Assembly (NCBI GenBank): GCA_050084985.1
Contig: JBITNC010000001.1
Location: 195,548,001-195,612,000 of the forward strand
DNA length: 64,000 bases
From: Nageia nagi
Taxonomy: Eukaryota; Pinophyta
Direction of reading: 5' to 3'
Translations under genes and position numbers: made by a program
The notes under the pieces: generated by a model
Databases searched by the model: none
Told to the model about the DNA's origin: nothing
Seen by the model: the letters and a program-made list of their open reading frames with translations, nothing else
Shown: positions 1 to 12,490 of the stretch, one piece after another
Layout of the letters: every line of letters starts with the position of its first letter
Position numbering within the stretch: the stretch's first letter is position 1

Positions 1-593
1 AAAGAGGAAAAACAAGTTGAAAGGTTTATTGAAAAGATTAGACAAATTCATTTAAAAATCCAAAATCAACTTAAGATAAGCTAAGCCAAGTACAAGATGA
101 GACATTGAAAACATTGATTTGACTATAATTTTCATGTGGAAGACTATGTTTGGTTACATATTAGTAAAGAGAGGTTGTAAGGACTAGCCAATAAGTTGAA
201 ACCTATAAAGTATGAACCATTTGAGATTATGGAGCAAGTGAGGGAGAATGCTTTTAGATTGAATCTACTGACATATATAAACATCTATTTGGTTTTGAAT
301 GTAAAATATTTAAAATTTTTTAAACCATATATGTTTACTAAAAATGAAGGAGGTTCATATCAGATTTTTTCATCTCTTGATGAATTAGCCCCTAATACTA
401 TGGATAAATTCAAAGAGGATTCCATACTATAAAAGAAGGTTCATGCTACAAGAAGAGGTGAGATAGAGCTATGGTTGGTTGGATTTTAAAGTACAAAAGC
501 CTAATAAAGATAAGTGGATGGACAAGTCCATGGTTGGAGAATTATATCCTCATATATGCATTTATAGGACAAAATGCCTTCTCATTAAGGAAG
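1..593 (+). pseudogene. Chromovirus-like Gypsy pol, 3' end (integrase C-terminus and tail)
   Basis: This is the end of a Ty3/Gypsy polyprotein. Positions 196-430 encode KPIKYEPFEIMEQVRENAFR followed by an 'INIYLVLNVKYLKFF' block, the usual 'KL.P...GPF.I....G.NAFRL.LP....I..V.NV..LK.Y' segment after the integrase core. It ends in an acidic stretch (LDELAPNTMDKFKEDSIL). A shifted frame at 479-555 continues with KPNKDKWMDKSMVGELYPHI, the usual last block of this family. Frame changes and stops break it and no ATG belongs to it. The rest of the element lies left of the window. The same tail occurs at 48180-48560 and at 56698-56898, so three related elements are present. A purine-rich run (ctcattaaggaag) at 581-593 fits a polypurine tract just before a presumed LTR. 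Confidence 0.8.
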
Positions 594-3500
594 TGTTTTC
601 TAAATTAGATCATGTTAGATTGATCTCGATAAGAGCAATACTCATTCTAGAGGTATTTATGCTTGGATATTGAATAAATACTAAAATATGGAGGTGATTG
701 ATATCAAACATGATGCTAACAACCTAATTATACTATTTTTAGGATCTTAACAATGTGCATTTTGATGAGTTAAGAGTGGAAATTGAAGGGGCATTGATGG
801 TTGGGACAATTGAGCAATAAAGATCATTAAATAGTATATTAAAGATATTTTAGGCCTATTTAAAGGTATGCTACTCTCTTGATTTATAATATTATCTTAA
901 AGAGTTTTGGGATTATAAATATTTAAAGAAAGACTAAAAGTCATTCCATAAATTTTGTAGTTTTGAAGTTATTCTTGTATTACCATTATTTGTAGTATCC
1001 ATAGATAATGAGAAGAGAAGGATCCCATTTCATGCTAGATTATCTCACATTGGCTGAGCCAAGGTAAATCATTATGTTTATTTTATTCTATATGATTAAG
1101 ATTGTTAATTTGTAGTTTTACATTGTGCAATTTTTAATTTATATACAATTTGATGGGTCTCATAATGGTGAGTATTTTTTCATTTGAATTTGTAAGTAAG
1201 GATCCAAGTATGTTACAAGTATCTAATGATTATGGATCACAAATTAGCTAGCTCTCTATAATTTTTTCACAATAATGTTGGACCCCATACATACACTATG
1301 ATGTGATCTACCATATTTTCCACTACCCCTAATAGGTTTCATGAGAACCTATAGCTTGAGGAATCTAGGATTATGCATAAGGATATCATTAGAATAGTGA
1401 AGGTCTCTCTTTATCTAACTTTACATACCCTATATAGAGATATGTACTTTGATCCATTATGGCTAACATTATAAATCATCTAATCCTCTCTAAAAATATT
1501 AATAACTATAAATTCCCTAGAAGTTGTTGTACTATCAGGAGTTCTCCATCATTCGGTAGTCAAAATAAGCTATAGACATCCTCCTAGGTGATCATCATCT
1601 CCCTTATCAACAAATGATAGATGCATTTATTTACATCCCATCACATAATGAGAAAAATCATGTATGACTTGTTACTCAAAATTAATATTATATTAATCCT
1701 TGGAGCCTCATTACTAGATATACTTTAATTATTATTACTTATATATAGTCAAGAGGACAACAAGTCTTAATAGTGTTAAGCAACCTTTCCTAGGAGCAGC
1801 ATATAGGGGGAATTTAGGCTAGGGATCTTTTCTATCTATGGAACTATTGTAGCATCTTTTCCCATCTGATTGTATTCCAAGGTATTGCTTCTACCTTTGA
1901 TGGTTATCTAGGATTTAAGGAGGGCACCTTCAGTGGAGATGATTCTTATTCTAAGGAGACATACTATCCCATGGATCAAAAATTATTCCACTAGTGAGGA
2001 GACATATTATTATTCCCTAGTTAGCTCCTTGGAGGTCAATGCCATCCTTTATAGGGCTTTGTATTGTGTTCATCATCATTATATATATTATCAAGAGTAT
2101 TTGTATCTCATTTGTATATTGTATTTTCCATCTTATGTATGCATTGGATTATTATTACTATATGTGTTTGTATGTGTCAGACATTGGCTTAGAGAGGTGG
2201 AATACATGTTGTATGATCATTTTGGCTAGACATAGGTGTATTTATGCTTAATAATGAAACCCAAATTAGACATTGCCATAATTGCATGATTATAATCCAT
2301 ATTGGATTCCCTAACTCTAATGTTTCATATTTGAGGGTTTGAGTACTATTGTGGATTCTCTAGTCATGATATCAAGGTTTGATGGTTAGAAATTATTAGT
2401 TTGAGCTTGAGTTGTATTTTGGATCATCGCATAAAACTAGTAACCAAAACCTAATCGATCTCCATAGGACTAACTAGTTCTAGCTGGTATGTGGGTTAGT
2501 TATCCTATACCCCAATTGGTATGATGAGGGTTAATCCCCAAATCAAGATCATCCTCCATCATATCGATACAAAATGTTGAGTTCAACATGGAAAACCCAT
2601 GTATGAAAACTTTTTGAAAGTGAATAAGTCAAAACTTACCCAAATTTAGAAATCTCTATCAAATTTTTTTATTTTCATATAATATACCTTTCTAGTGGAT
2701 TAGTTTTTATTTTTTGTAATTAAATATTTAAAAATATGATACCTTAGCCTAGGATTTACTTGGATTTCTAAGTAAATTCTCTATGCTAAATTGATGTCAA
2801 AAACTAAAACTTCATTCATTTTCTTTATTAATTGCATAGTGATTTACATTATTATCTTCTCCAAATTCAACTTTATTAAGTTTTGAGGTTCTACCTTATT
2901 TTGTGGTGGAGGTCAATTTCCTCCTATAGCCTTTGCCATTTCCTCCTATAGCCTCTACCATGTCACCCGATCAACTATCCAAGAGGTTGCATCAACCTAC
3001 TTATTCATGTGTATTTATCTTGGATTATATCATCTTCCCTAACATCAAGTTTGAAATAGCCAAAACCAATGGAATAGTTGGTTATCTTATGTTGGTATGG
3101 ATCATATTGAATATTATTTTGATTGTTTTAATTTTTACTAGGTTTGACATTTAATCCTTCTTGTAATTTTAATTTAGGTTATATTGTTAAACTGTTAACA
3201 TATAAATTTTATAATTTTGATAGAATGACTAAGGTGATATGATAGGGAGAATTATATATCCTCTATTAATAATATTGGATTTCCACTATTTGATTCTTGT
3301 ATTTAATTTTTAAATTTCCCATTTAAAAGATTTTGATAAATTTTTTAATATGTGGTAATGAAACTAAAATTTTAGGAATAAAAATCTCTAGTGGTGGTAA
3401 TTCTTTATGGACTAATCTAAATTTATTTATTGATTGTGTAAACAATATTCTTGCATCATGGATGATTAAGAATTTTACTATATATATATATAACATCATC

Positions 3501-4962
3501 ATTATTTATAATGTTGTTATGGTGTAACTAATTTGATCTATGGATGAGTTATTAACTATCTTATTAGGGTGTATTCTAATATCTAATGGAATTATATTTT
3601 ATGGCTCACTAGGAAATTATGTATTTATTAATGGACCTATTGAGTTATTTGAAACCTTGAAGGGTTGTACCTTTGTATGTGATTGAGTTATATTTGAGAC
3701 CAATAACAAATAGTATTCAATTAAAAATAAGGATAATGCTTTAATAACATAAGATTTCTTATGGATCATCCCATAACATTAATGAGAATTCCAAATTAAG
3801 TAACAATTAATTGGAATATTGTTAATACTTAGATATTTGAAGATCGGAGAGATCATACCTTATTATTACTTTAAATCCAAGTTTATATCTACAAATTATA
3901 AACATATTATGAATTTGGATAAGATAAAATCAACAAGAGATTTTTTCTAAGGTTTATGCTTGATGCTTGATATTTAGAATAATAAAATATGTACTTTTGG
4001 TAAAGCATATGTAATTATTCATGAATAGCATTAGGAAGTTGATTCATAATTCTTCTTTGAGTTTGTGAACTATTCCTTTGTAAGTATAATGAGGAGAATG
4101 ATTAAGCTTTTATATTATTTGACTTTATTCTTGTTATGATTGCATCCTAGTCTAAGTAGACACATATAGGAAATATATAGTAGTTCTTATTGTTTAATGT
4201 GCATGATTGATTGAATATGCATTATTGTACAAGATAGTTAAACATGCAAAATTATTTATATTTTGATTTGATAAACTATGATCATTTGTTGGATATTATA
4301 ATTGGGAAAGAGATAGTACTTAGGAAGCTCAAGGATAATTCCTTGAATGGAACATATTGTTGGAAGGTGAATTTGGGGCTTAAAAAAATAGGGAACTTAT
4401 CCCATTAGTATTATGGTAGGTCTTAATGGATATAATGAGTATATATAATATGATGTTATTCAAACTATTGTATAATGAAATCTAATTTTTTTATATGCTA
4501 ATTATTACTAACATTATTTAAGTATTTTTTAAATATTTATTAAGTAGATAAAAAGTTTTTTTTAATGATTACTTCTCAATAAAATATTGTGAAACTAGGA
4601 ATGATTATTGTAGTAATTATTTGCAAATAAAATTATGAAATATTTAGGTAGTAAGTAAATTATGGTTTGTATGATTTATTGCTTATATGTGGAATGGAAA
4701 TATTATGATTAATAAACCTTAAAAAGAATTTAAATTCAATTTTAAGGTTAAGGCTAATTCTATTATATATCAAACCATAGGTTCATCCTTGCCTAGTGGT
4801 TTTTTTATTTGAAAAATACTAATGGATTGGTTATATATTACATGTGATATGGGCTATAAAGATATCATGGTAATTATGATGGTCCCTTATAAGAGTTATG
4901 GAAAAGAAAGGGTAATCAACATCATTAATAGGTGAGTGTTAACAATCTTACTAATTTTAATA
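594..4962. other. Presumed LTR start, then unassigned AT-rich DNA
   Basis: A 3' LTR probably begins at 594 (TGTTTTC), directly after the polypurine-like run of the element ending at 593. The stretch around it aligns by eye with the start of the 48630 LTR (TGTTATCC). The LTR's far end was not found. The remainder is AT-rich and CpG-poor. Open frames here are under 100 codons, lack recognisable motifs and look like chance. Nothing else could be assigned. Confidence 0.4.
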
Positions 4963-5418
4963 ATAAGATGATTATGAGTAATCCATGAGGTATTACTCTA
5001 TAAATCTACATTGAGCAATATATGTACTATAAAGGAAAACATGCATAACCCTTAGGAGTTATGGGCCTTAAGGGAAACCCTACTTAGAATTGTGGTTTAG
5101 TTAACTTTGTACAAGATTATGTATGAAAAATACAAGAATGAAAAATAATGTCATTCCTTATAATGAGGTTAAAGAGACTGACCTTTATAAATAAGATGAT
5201 TATGAGTAATCCATGAGGTATTACTCTATAAATCTACATTGAGAAATATATGTACTATAAAGGAAAACATGCATAACCCTTAGATGTTATGGGCCTTAAG
5301 GGAAACCTTACTTAGAATTATGGTTAAGTTATCTTTGTACAAGATTATGTATGAAAAATACAAGAATGAAAAATAATGTCTCTCCTTATGATGAGGTTCA
5401 AGAGACCGACCTTTATAA
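4963..5418. repeat. Tandem direct duplication, two copies of 228 bp
   Basis: Copy 1 spans 4963-5190 and copy 2 spans 5191-5418. Both begin ataagatgattatgagtaat and end gacctttataa. They line up over the full 228 bp without an obvious indel, with few substitutions (for example gagcaatat/gagaaatat, ttaggagttat/ttagatgttat). No open reading frame runs through them. Confidence 0.88.
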
Positions 5419-5799
5419 ATATTTATGTAAAAAAATAATATTTTATCAACCACTTAAATGTTAACTGCAATAATAAAATATAATACTTAAAAGTGGAAAT
5501 ATATTTATTACCAATGATGAAAATTTGATAGAGTGATTTCATAATTAAACTTCAATAATTTATATTCTATTAAAAAAATCCATAGATTATTACAATAAGT
5601 TAGACCAAAGTTGACACTAATACTAAATCAAAAGAAATATGATTAAAAAAATCAATGAAAATATAGTTTTGCATTGTATATATTTATTGAGAATTAATAA
5701 GTCAATTGTAACTACCAATATTCTTATTGGAAGAATAAAAAACTTATAATTTTATATATATCAATTCTAAAACTCCTTTTTACTAAAAAATCTTATTTA
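5419..5799. other. Unassigned AT-rich spacer
   Basis: AT-rich DNA between the tandem duplication and the first recognisable LINE coding sequence. It may include the LINE 5' region, but no motif supports that. Confidence 0.35.
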
Positions 5800-5809
5800 A
5801 ATAAATTTC

Positions 5810-6590
5810 TCTCCTGGGGGTCTAGCTTTCACCATCTACTCACCACTTAGGTGGAGTTAGAGATTTAGGAGTAGCAACTTTTATTTCAAACTCACTATGG
5901 AGCTTTGTTACATTGGTATCTGAATCTAAATCCCACTCTATATTTCTTTAGTTCAAGCTTCATCATTCTCACCTCATTCAAGATGTTCTTATTACTATTT
6001 GTTACTTTCCTCCCATCACATCGAATTTTGCTATGCATATTGATGGAGACCCCTACCATGAACTCTATGAGTATATTACTAAGCACTTAGATATAGGTGA
6101 ATTGTTATTGATGGGAGAATTTAATGCTCGAATCAGTACTTTATAAGTTCCTCTCTATGAAATTACAAAAGGATGATATGTAGACTCAATAATTAGACCA
6201 CAATGAACTTAGCTTTGTTAGATCCTCCATTTATACATATGTTACTACTTAGGGGAAGCATCTGCTAGAGTTGGGAGAATTTGACAAGCTCATTATCCTC
6301 AATGGATTATCTTACTTTCTAGATTCTAGAGGGCTCACTTATTTTCCCCATAGTGGTGGAGCTACACCTATAGACTATGTTCTTTCTTCCATTTCTCTTA
6401 TTTCATCCATTTCTCACTACAAGATCTCTTATCATCCTCCTCCCCTCACTAACAACTTAGTACTATTACTTATATTGGTTGCTACCACACCTCATACTCC
6501 ACCACCTCTTTCCTCCACTTCCTCCCCTAAATCTATTATAAACTTTGACTACCATTATTCCATTGCCTATACAGATTATTTACACTAGAT
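5810..6590 (+). pseudogene. LINE endonuclease domain (APE-like), decayed
   Basis: One frame near 6100-6130 reads LLMGEFNARI, the 'D.LLMGDFNARI' motif of APE-type LINE endonucleases. The open stretch at 6271-6588 contains LIILNGLSYFLDSRG, then GLTYFPHSGGATPIDYVLSS, matching the family block 'L.ILNGR....G..T......G.SVIDYVL.S' that carries a catalytic Asp (here PIDYVL). An ISHYKIS stretch and 'HPPL' follow, as in the terminal 'SDH.P' motif with Ser-Asp lost. The N-terminal part is broken by several stops between 5890 and 6130. The ATG at 6271 is internal to the domain and is not a real start. Confidence 0.7.
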
Positions 6591-7145
6591 TTTATATAGC
6601 CCCTCTTCTCTTTCCACTATTACTAATCATTACACTTTTTTAATAAATGCACTCTAGCTACTTTTGAATCTTATCCTTATTCCATATGATACCCTCCTCA
6701 TCCACATCCCTTAGGTAATTATCCCATGAATATTTAGTATGATGAGGAATAAAAATTTTCTCATAAAACACTAAAACATGCCATTTATTTCTCTTCCCAT
6801 CTCACAACAGCTTCTCATAGAGCCTAGAAAATGCTTCTTTGAAAGAAAAAATGTTAGTTTATCTCTTAGCATAGAATTGATCTTATCCATTCCATATAGA
6901 ATTATCCTAAATTATTTTGGCATCTTGTCCTCCCTAGATATCATGTTAGCCATGAGATCAGTATTTTGAATTGGACCTTCTATGCTTCATCACTCTATAC
7001 CATCCTAACCAACCTATCATATTGCATCCTCCCCCCATTTCTTACCATATATTCACTACTTTACTTATCAAGAAGGCTATTAGAAGACTTTGTATAGGAG
7101 AAGCAACATATTTGGATGTGTTATAGGAAGAATGTTTTAAGCATG

Positions 7146-8080
7146 GGGGTAAGTGCAACAATTTGAGTCCCATTTTTGGCCAAAAAGTGAAACTATTTTA
7201 CTTGATTTTCATGTTTCATCACAACTAATCTCAAAATTTGAAGTACTTAGAGTTGAAATCTTGAAAAAGATCACTATAGTGAAAATGTAGTGATCAAGGT
7301 ATAGTTTTCAAATATGTAATTTATTTCAATACCTAGATCATAGAAATAAATTTTTGATAGGCATATTTAAAACCAACTATTTAAAAAATATAGTTTTAGA
7401 ACCACACACCCATCATGTCCCTCAAGCATAATTGGATCTAAATTAAAATATTTTCTTAAATTCTTTTGGGTTAAGATACCTAAGACATTAAAGATTGTGG
7501 AGAATATTATTTTGTAATTTTTCATGAAAATTATTATTTTTATTAATTTTTTATTAGACCTAATTATTATTTCGAAAAATGTTCATGTCCCTCAAGCATA
7601 ATTTGTCCTAAACTTATCATTTTCATTTTTTTTTAAATTTTGGAGAATTATATGCAAATTATGGATATATATTTTATTTTTTATAATTCCAAAAAGATAA
7701 AAAGTTATTTATCGAATGCAAAACCTTATTTTTTGAAGTTTATGGACCCTCTTTCATTAGAAATTATATTAAAAATAGAAAATCTAATCCAATTATAAAA
7801 TAAATAGTATATTTAAAATATACACTCTCTCATCCAAACTCCTACAAAATTTCATGAAAAAATACTTTAAAAAGCATCATCAAACACATGTCCAAAGTCG
7901 ATAAACTCCATTAGCATTATTATTATCATGAAGTTGTAGGTCCAAAGCTAAGGTTCATGTCACTAAACCTAATTACAAGTGAAAAGGGTGGGTAAAATTT
8001 TTGAATGTAAGGACCAAGATCTTGAAGGGGTGGGATCTTGACCCCCACGATCTCGATCTTGGCTTAAGGATCCTGAACCA
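7146..8080. other. Non-coding insert or diverged stretch inside the LINE
   Basis: LINE-like reading stops near 7145 and resumes near 8090. In between lies AT-rich DNA with a short direct repeat, catgtccctcaagcataatt, at about 7414 and 7587. No domain, terminal repeat or target duplication was found, so an insertion cannot be told from simple divergence. Confidence 0.4.
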
Positions 8081-8089
8081 GCCAACACT

Positions 8090-9130
8090 AATATCCCAAC
8101 CTTGCATTAAGAAAAGTAAGTCCCACTTGTTCCTCCAAAGTGGGACTCAGCTTCTTACACTTACCCATGGCATTAACTCACTTATCAGGACCCTTACTGA
8201 TATCTTAATTCTCACTATTTGCTTAGGATTTCCTGACTCATGGAATCAACATATCATTCATCCTATTCATAAAGCAAGTGATTCACATGAACCTAATAAC
8301 TATACGACCATCATGATTGGTCATATATTTATCAAGATTTATACCGCAACATTAGATGAACTTCTATCTTACAAATTAGAAGAGGAGGAACATAGGGCCA
8401 TGGGCCAAGCTCATTTTCATCAAGACTACAAACCATATCTTAGTCCTCAAAGCTATCATAGAGGAGGCATGTTCCATATCTTTAAAAGTATTTTGTTTCT
8501 TTTTAGATGTTAGAAAAGACTCTCATATTATGCCTTGACATCTACCTTTTGAAAGACTTCAATTGATTGGCATATCTAGATAACTTCTTACAATAATTTC
8601 CAGATTGTATGAGTCAATTATTGGATGCTTTTGTTCCTATCAATGACTCTCTGATAGTATTCTTAGCACTATAGGAGTGAAATAGGCTTGCTTCCTTTCC
8701 CTAATACTCTTTGGGATATTTATAGATGAGCTTGATTCCTTTCTCCCACCACATACACATGTAGACAATGGATGCTTCATAAAGTTTTGATCTCTCTTCT
8801 ACTTTTTGTTGATGATGTTATCCTTTTAGCTTCAACTGTTGAATGAATCCAACAATAATTAGATTCACTAGCAAATTTTTATACTTTGAGATAATTGTCA
8901 GTGAACCTTACCAAGACTAAGATCATGGTATTCAATAGTACCAAGGAGGTTGTATCCCATCTTCATTTTCATCTCCATGGATAAGCAATATAGATCACAA
9001 AATCCCATGTATATCTTGGAGTTCTTTTCACTAGGCCCACATTATAGATAAAGTCTACCACCTAAGCTCACATTTGTAAGGGATATGGAGCTCTTTCCCC
9101 ACTAGAGAGGAGTTTCTTTAAAGTTCACTT
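8090..9130 (+). pseudogene. LINE reverse transcriptase, decayed
   Basis: The open frame ending at 8513 contains GFPDSWNQHIIHPIHKASDS then a P-NNYTTIMIGHIFIKIY run, the 'W....I.PI.K.GD..DP.NYR.I......KL' opening of LINE reverse transcriptases. Downstream, broken frames give GVK.ACFLSLILFGIFIDEL (about 8675-8730), matching 'GV.QGCPLSP.LF.IFI.EL', and LFVDDVILLASTVE (about 8803-8845), the catalytic box C with both Asp residues intact. The part between the two blocks, including the 'F.DF.KAFD' Asp, is hard to follow because of frameshifts. The open frame starts at 8001 in unrelated sequence, so that ATG is not the true start. Confidence 0.8.
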
Positions 9131-9167
9131 TTGAGATATTCTAGTTTAAATAAAGATATTTGATACC

Positions 9168-10060
9168 TTGGTTAAGCTAACTATTACTTACAGTTTAGAG
9201 ATATGGAGTCCTAGTCTTAGTTTAGATGAATGGTCTCGTATTGAACAAGTACAAATATTTTTTCTTCAAAGGTTTATACTGTGCAAACATGTAATTCCTC
9301 AATCCATTATCTTTGCAGAGTTTGGAGCTTCACCTATTCAATTGGAATTTATCTTGAAGATCATTACCTATCTTTGTAGGCTTCACACTATGGAAGATAT
9401 CCCTTTTGGATGTAGAAGGTACCTTTACCTTGCTTTATGCTCTTCGATGATCATTTATTTGAGTCTTAGGAGGAGATAAAGGGAGTGGTATTCCAAAGTA
9501 TCTCTACTTCTAAAAAGTATTTAGATTCATATTGATAGAATTCCTCCTTACTCCCTTGGAGTTCCTTAGGTACCATCATGGAATAAGAAGATAAAGATAG
9601 TTCAAGATATTCCTAAAGACATCACTCTCCATTATATCCATTATACTTGGATCTCTTTCATTACTCCCATCTCCACAAAGCTATCCTTTTATCATGAACA
9701 TTTTCTCCATATCCAAGATGGTCAGATGGGCCTCCTCAATACCTCCATCAATTTATGATGCATGGTATAAAAGTCTCATTGGGCAACTTCAAGTATGCTC
9801 CCATCAGCTTTGGGTTGAAGAAGATCACCATATACTGAGAGAGGAGTGGATATGTATGTTTTTTTCCCTAGGAGAAGTAGAAAATTTGCATCATTTTATT
9901 TTTTTGTTGTCCTATGTACTATGAGATTAGAGGTAGATTTTATTCTCTTCAAGAGCAACACTCTATATCAAAATTTTGTAGTTATAAGGATCAACGCTAT
10001 CTCAAACTTTACATTAGAGAAGCAATCCACTTTTGTCAATAGGAAAGCTCTCATCTAAGT
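9168..10060 (+). pseudogene. LINE ORF2 C-terminal region
   Basis: The 9168-9479 frame reads TYSLEIWSPSLSLDEW then RIEQVQIFFLQRFILCKHVI and FAEFGASPIQLEF. This is the post-RT connection region of this LINE group, in which 'E.W.PS......IE..Q..FLR..L..K...P..I..AEFG..P..LE' recurs. The 9694-9924 frame ends CMFFSLGEVENLHHFIF, fitting the terminal 'C..C......E...H.....C' zinc-knuckle-like motif with cysteines lost. Further family-like sequence runs to about 10060 in another frame. Stops and frame changes separate the pieces. Assignment rests on remembered family patterns, not on a search. Confidence 0.65.
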
Positions 10061-10430
10061 GCCTCTCATCATCGTCAATCTTGGTTTATCACAAACTACT
10101 TTAACAACTTTGATAGATCAAGGGTGGATACAGATGTTGGCCGAAAACAACAAGCACCAAATCATATATATACCAACAACAATAGGGTAACTAGACAACG
10201 AACTAGTGGAACTTTGAGAGTCCATACTAGTGATAAATAAAGACAAATCAATAAATGTTTTAGGAGTAATTCATTTGTATCTGATGCTAGAAGAGATTAA
10301 TTATGGATGATCTCTCATCTTTACATAGCATTGTTTTACACTCTTTGTATTCATTTTTTGTTCTCTTTGGTTGGGCACTTTTGGCCCACTGTGAACATTA
10401 ATAATATTTCATTTCATTTCATTTTCTCTA

Positions 10431-11566
10431 CCCTTTTGTGATTACAATGAAATCTAGGAAGATAATGCTTATATAAAGCTCTAATGCAATGTATGTCTTG
10501 TTTGCTAGTGGAATTGTCAAGTGGTGATAGTTCTACGATATAAATCTCATATTCAATTCCCCTCCACTTCGAGAAATACATTACTTTAGCACGCATTGCT
10601 AATGGAAAAGCATATCTCATAAATCTATACTAATCTCCTACAAACGTTAAAAAAACTTTTCCTTTTTTCATAAAAAAAATATACTATCAATAATAAAAAT
10701 ATGCTCATCAAAATTTTAACATATTAAATATAATATATTTAAAATTTAAAATTGATCATTATCTCTACACACAAAAATTGCTGATAGGCACACAAGTTGC
10801 ACGAGCTTTCTATTCATGTCGATGCAACGTTGCGTCTGCTTTTTGAATAACCTAGACCTTAGCCTCCACATCCATTGGTTCTACCAACAAAGGAATAAAA
10901 ACATATCCTTTTTATTTGTAGAACTGTCCACTTCAACGCCACATGGGGAGGACGAAAATGCAACCACATAACACATACCACGATCGATGAAAGCTTAATG
11001 AATCGAGGTTTTCTAATAATTATGGCGATAAAGGGATTAAATTTTTGGGTATTTATGGTGTTTAGTGAGTGCCGGAAAAGCTGCTTGCTTCGATGAACGG
11101 TGACACTGTTTAGGTTAACAACAACGAATAATGGTGCAGCTGCGCACGAATTAAAAATCTACAACTCGGGATACATCATGAAAGCTTTTGTAGACGCAAA
11201 ATCTCAAGCCGCTCAATTAATATCAAGAAAGCAAAAAAAAAAAGATTGGGCTAATGAATATTAGAAAAGGATACATGTCTGTCATTACAAGCCCAAGGGC
11301 ATTATAAACATCCATGACGATGTACACTCGCACCACAAACTGAATTGAATGTGCGAAATTCGAAGCTTAATTAAATACTATCATATGCCTATGACGATAC
11401 TATCATGAATATCAGAGGCTAAGATGTCTATGAAAATACTATCATGAATATTCCCACAATGTTGTTATGCTAATTGTTTATAAAGCAACTGATTGTATAA
11501 GATGCTACAAGTAGAAGAAATGGCACATTTCTTTTCTATACAGAAGAAATCAAAGATGGGCGGGTG
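10431..11566. other. Gene-flanking low-copy DNA (3' side of the DUF4408/DUF761 gene)
   Basis: From about 10780 the base composition changes: CpG dinucleotides, rare in the surrounding transposon DNA, become frequent (for example gtcgatgcaacgttgcgtctg-like stretches near 10817-10840 and cgatgaacggtgac near 11090). This is the downstream side of the minus-strand gene and probably holds its 3' UTR. A short duplicated phrase (actatcat...cctatgac / actatcatgaat) occurs near 11378-11450. No further gene was recognised. A 68-codon minus-strand frame at 10414-10620 overlaps the LINE tail and looks like chance. Confidence 0.5.
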
Positions 11567-12490
11567 CTAGCAGCTTCGCTTGTAGATAGCGCAAAGGCGC
11601 TTCCACGAGTTTTCTCGTTGCATCTTCAGCTCCCGGTAGAAATTTCCGATGAACGATTCCGCCTTTGCATACAGTTCCTCCGAGCTCAAACTTCCCTCAT
11701 GCCTACCAACCTTCTCATCTTCTTCACCTACGTCCTCCACTTCTCCCTCTTCAGCGCAAATCTCAAACACAACCGTTTCTCTCACCGAATCCATACGCGG
11801 ACTCAACTGGCTGCGGATGTGCATAGTCTCCCTAGACAGATTGGAAAGCCCAGTAGTAGATCTTCGCAATGAAGTGCATTTTGATTTCTTACAATACAAA
11901 CCACCATTTGAATTGGCCGGCAAATAATCAACCTCCTTCATGTTGCTGCTCTTTTCTTGTGTTTTGCCTGCACTTTCCTTGATATCTCTTACAAGATCGG
12001 TGCATGCATTTGCTTTTGAATCACTCGTTTCGTCTGGCTTGCTTACATTTCCACATCCAGAACTGATCATGCTCATGTTGGTAATGGAATTGGTGTAAAT
12101 ATGGGTCTGAATCCCAAACTCTAGAGAGTCCTCCACATTAACGTGAGAATCAGCATCGCCATTCGCATAGGCACCCGATTGGATGAAATTAGTGACAGGG
12201 TGGGCTTCCGCATAGTCTGAATGGAAGGCGGTGAGAGCTCCGGATTGAATACCAAGAGCGAGGATAAGAATATTCAGAAAAACATATAGGCAGGAGGGAG
12301 TGATCCAATTCCACACATTTGGAGCTATTACCGTAAACACAAACTCAGCTGTGGGCTGAACGTGACGGATAGCTAAGGGGATCAATGCAGCTACAGGGAA
12401 TGGGATGGAGATCACAACAAGGAGTGTAGTGGTTACTATTGCTGCTAATCTCACCCTTGACATAGTCAATTCTCCACTCCTATTAAACAT
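11567..12490 (-). CDS. DUF4408/DUF761 domain membrane protein (plant-specific)
   Basis: This is the only convincing intact host gene. Reading from the ATG at 12490 gives 307 residues. An upstream ATG at 12700 would add 70 Phe/Cys-rich residues unlike the family and is probably 5' UTR. The ATG at 12463 (298 residues) is also possible. Near the N-terminus is a hydrophobic segment (LAAIVTTTLLVVISIPFPVA). A DUF4408-type block follows: NVWNWITPSCLYVFLNILIL, fitting 'W..P.YL...N.II' with a second membrane span. A long polar, Ser- and acid-rich middle leads to a C-terminal DUF761 motif, EELYAKAESFIGNFYREL then KMQRENSWKRL, ending the protein as usual for the family. Such proteins are small, mostly uncharacterised plant membrane proteins, so no reaction is assigned. 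It is intronless here, and it sits in a CpG-retaining island between transposons, which supports a functional gene. Confidence 0.85.
   Translation of the reverse strand: MFNRSGELTMSRVRLAAIVTTTLLVVISIPFPVAALIPLAIRHVQPTAEFVFTVIAPNVWNWITPSCLYVFLNILILALGIQSGALTAFHSDYAEAHPVTNFIQSGAYANGDADSHVNVEDSLEFGIQTHIYTNSITNMSMISSGCGNVSKPDETSDSKANACTDLVRDIKESAGKTQEKSSNMKEVDYLPANSNGGLYCKKSKCTSLRRSTTGLSNLSRETMHIRSQLSPRMDSVRETVVFEICAEEGEVEDVGEEDEKVGRHEGSLSSEELYAKAESFIGNFYRELKMQRENSWKRLCAIYKRSC

Larger units (their letters stand above)
5800..10430 (+). mobile_element. Degenerate non-LTR retrotransposon (LINE)
   Basis: Endonuclease, reverse transcriptase, a connection region and a Cys/His-rich C-terminal part occur in the order of a LINE ORF2 on the plus strand. 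At the 3' end, 10400-10425 holds an atttcatttcatttcatttt run, a simple repeat of the kind that ends many LINEs in place of poly(A). The 5' limit is unclear: the first endonuclease-like coding is near 5810. About 930 bp at roughly 7146-8080 does not read as LINE. Stops and frameshifts are frequent, so the copy is inactive. It differs in sequence type from the L1-like LINEs at 16.2-29.8 kb and 51.4-54.3 kb. Confidence 0.75.

Noticed and set aside
1933-2251. Two overlapping plus-strand frames rich in Tyr, Ile and Leu
   Set aside because: Composition follows the local AT bias. There is no domain, no conserved motif, and the two frames overlap in different phases.
11564-11927. Plus-strand frames of 102 and 92 codons opposite the DUF4408/DUF761 gene
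   Set aside because: They are antisense shadows of the real minus-strand gene and show no motif of their own.
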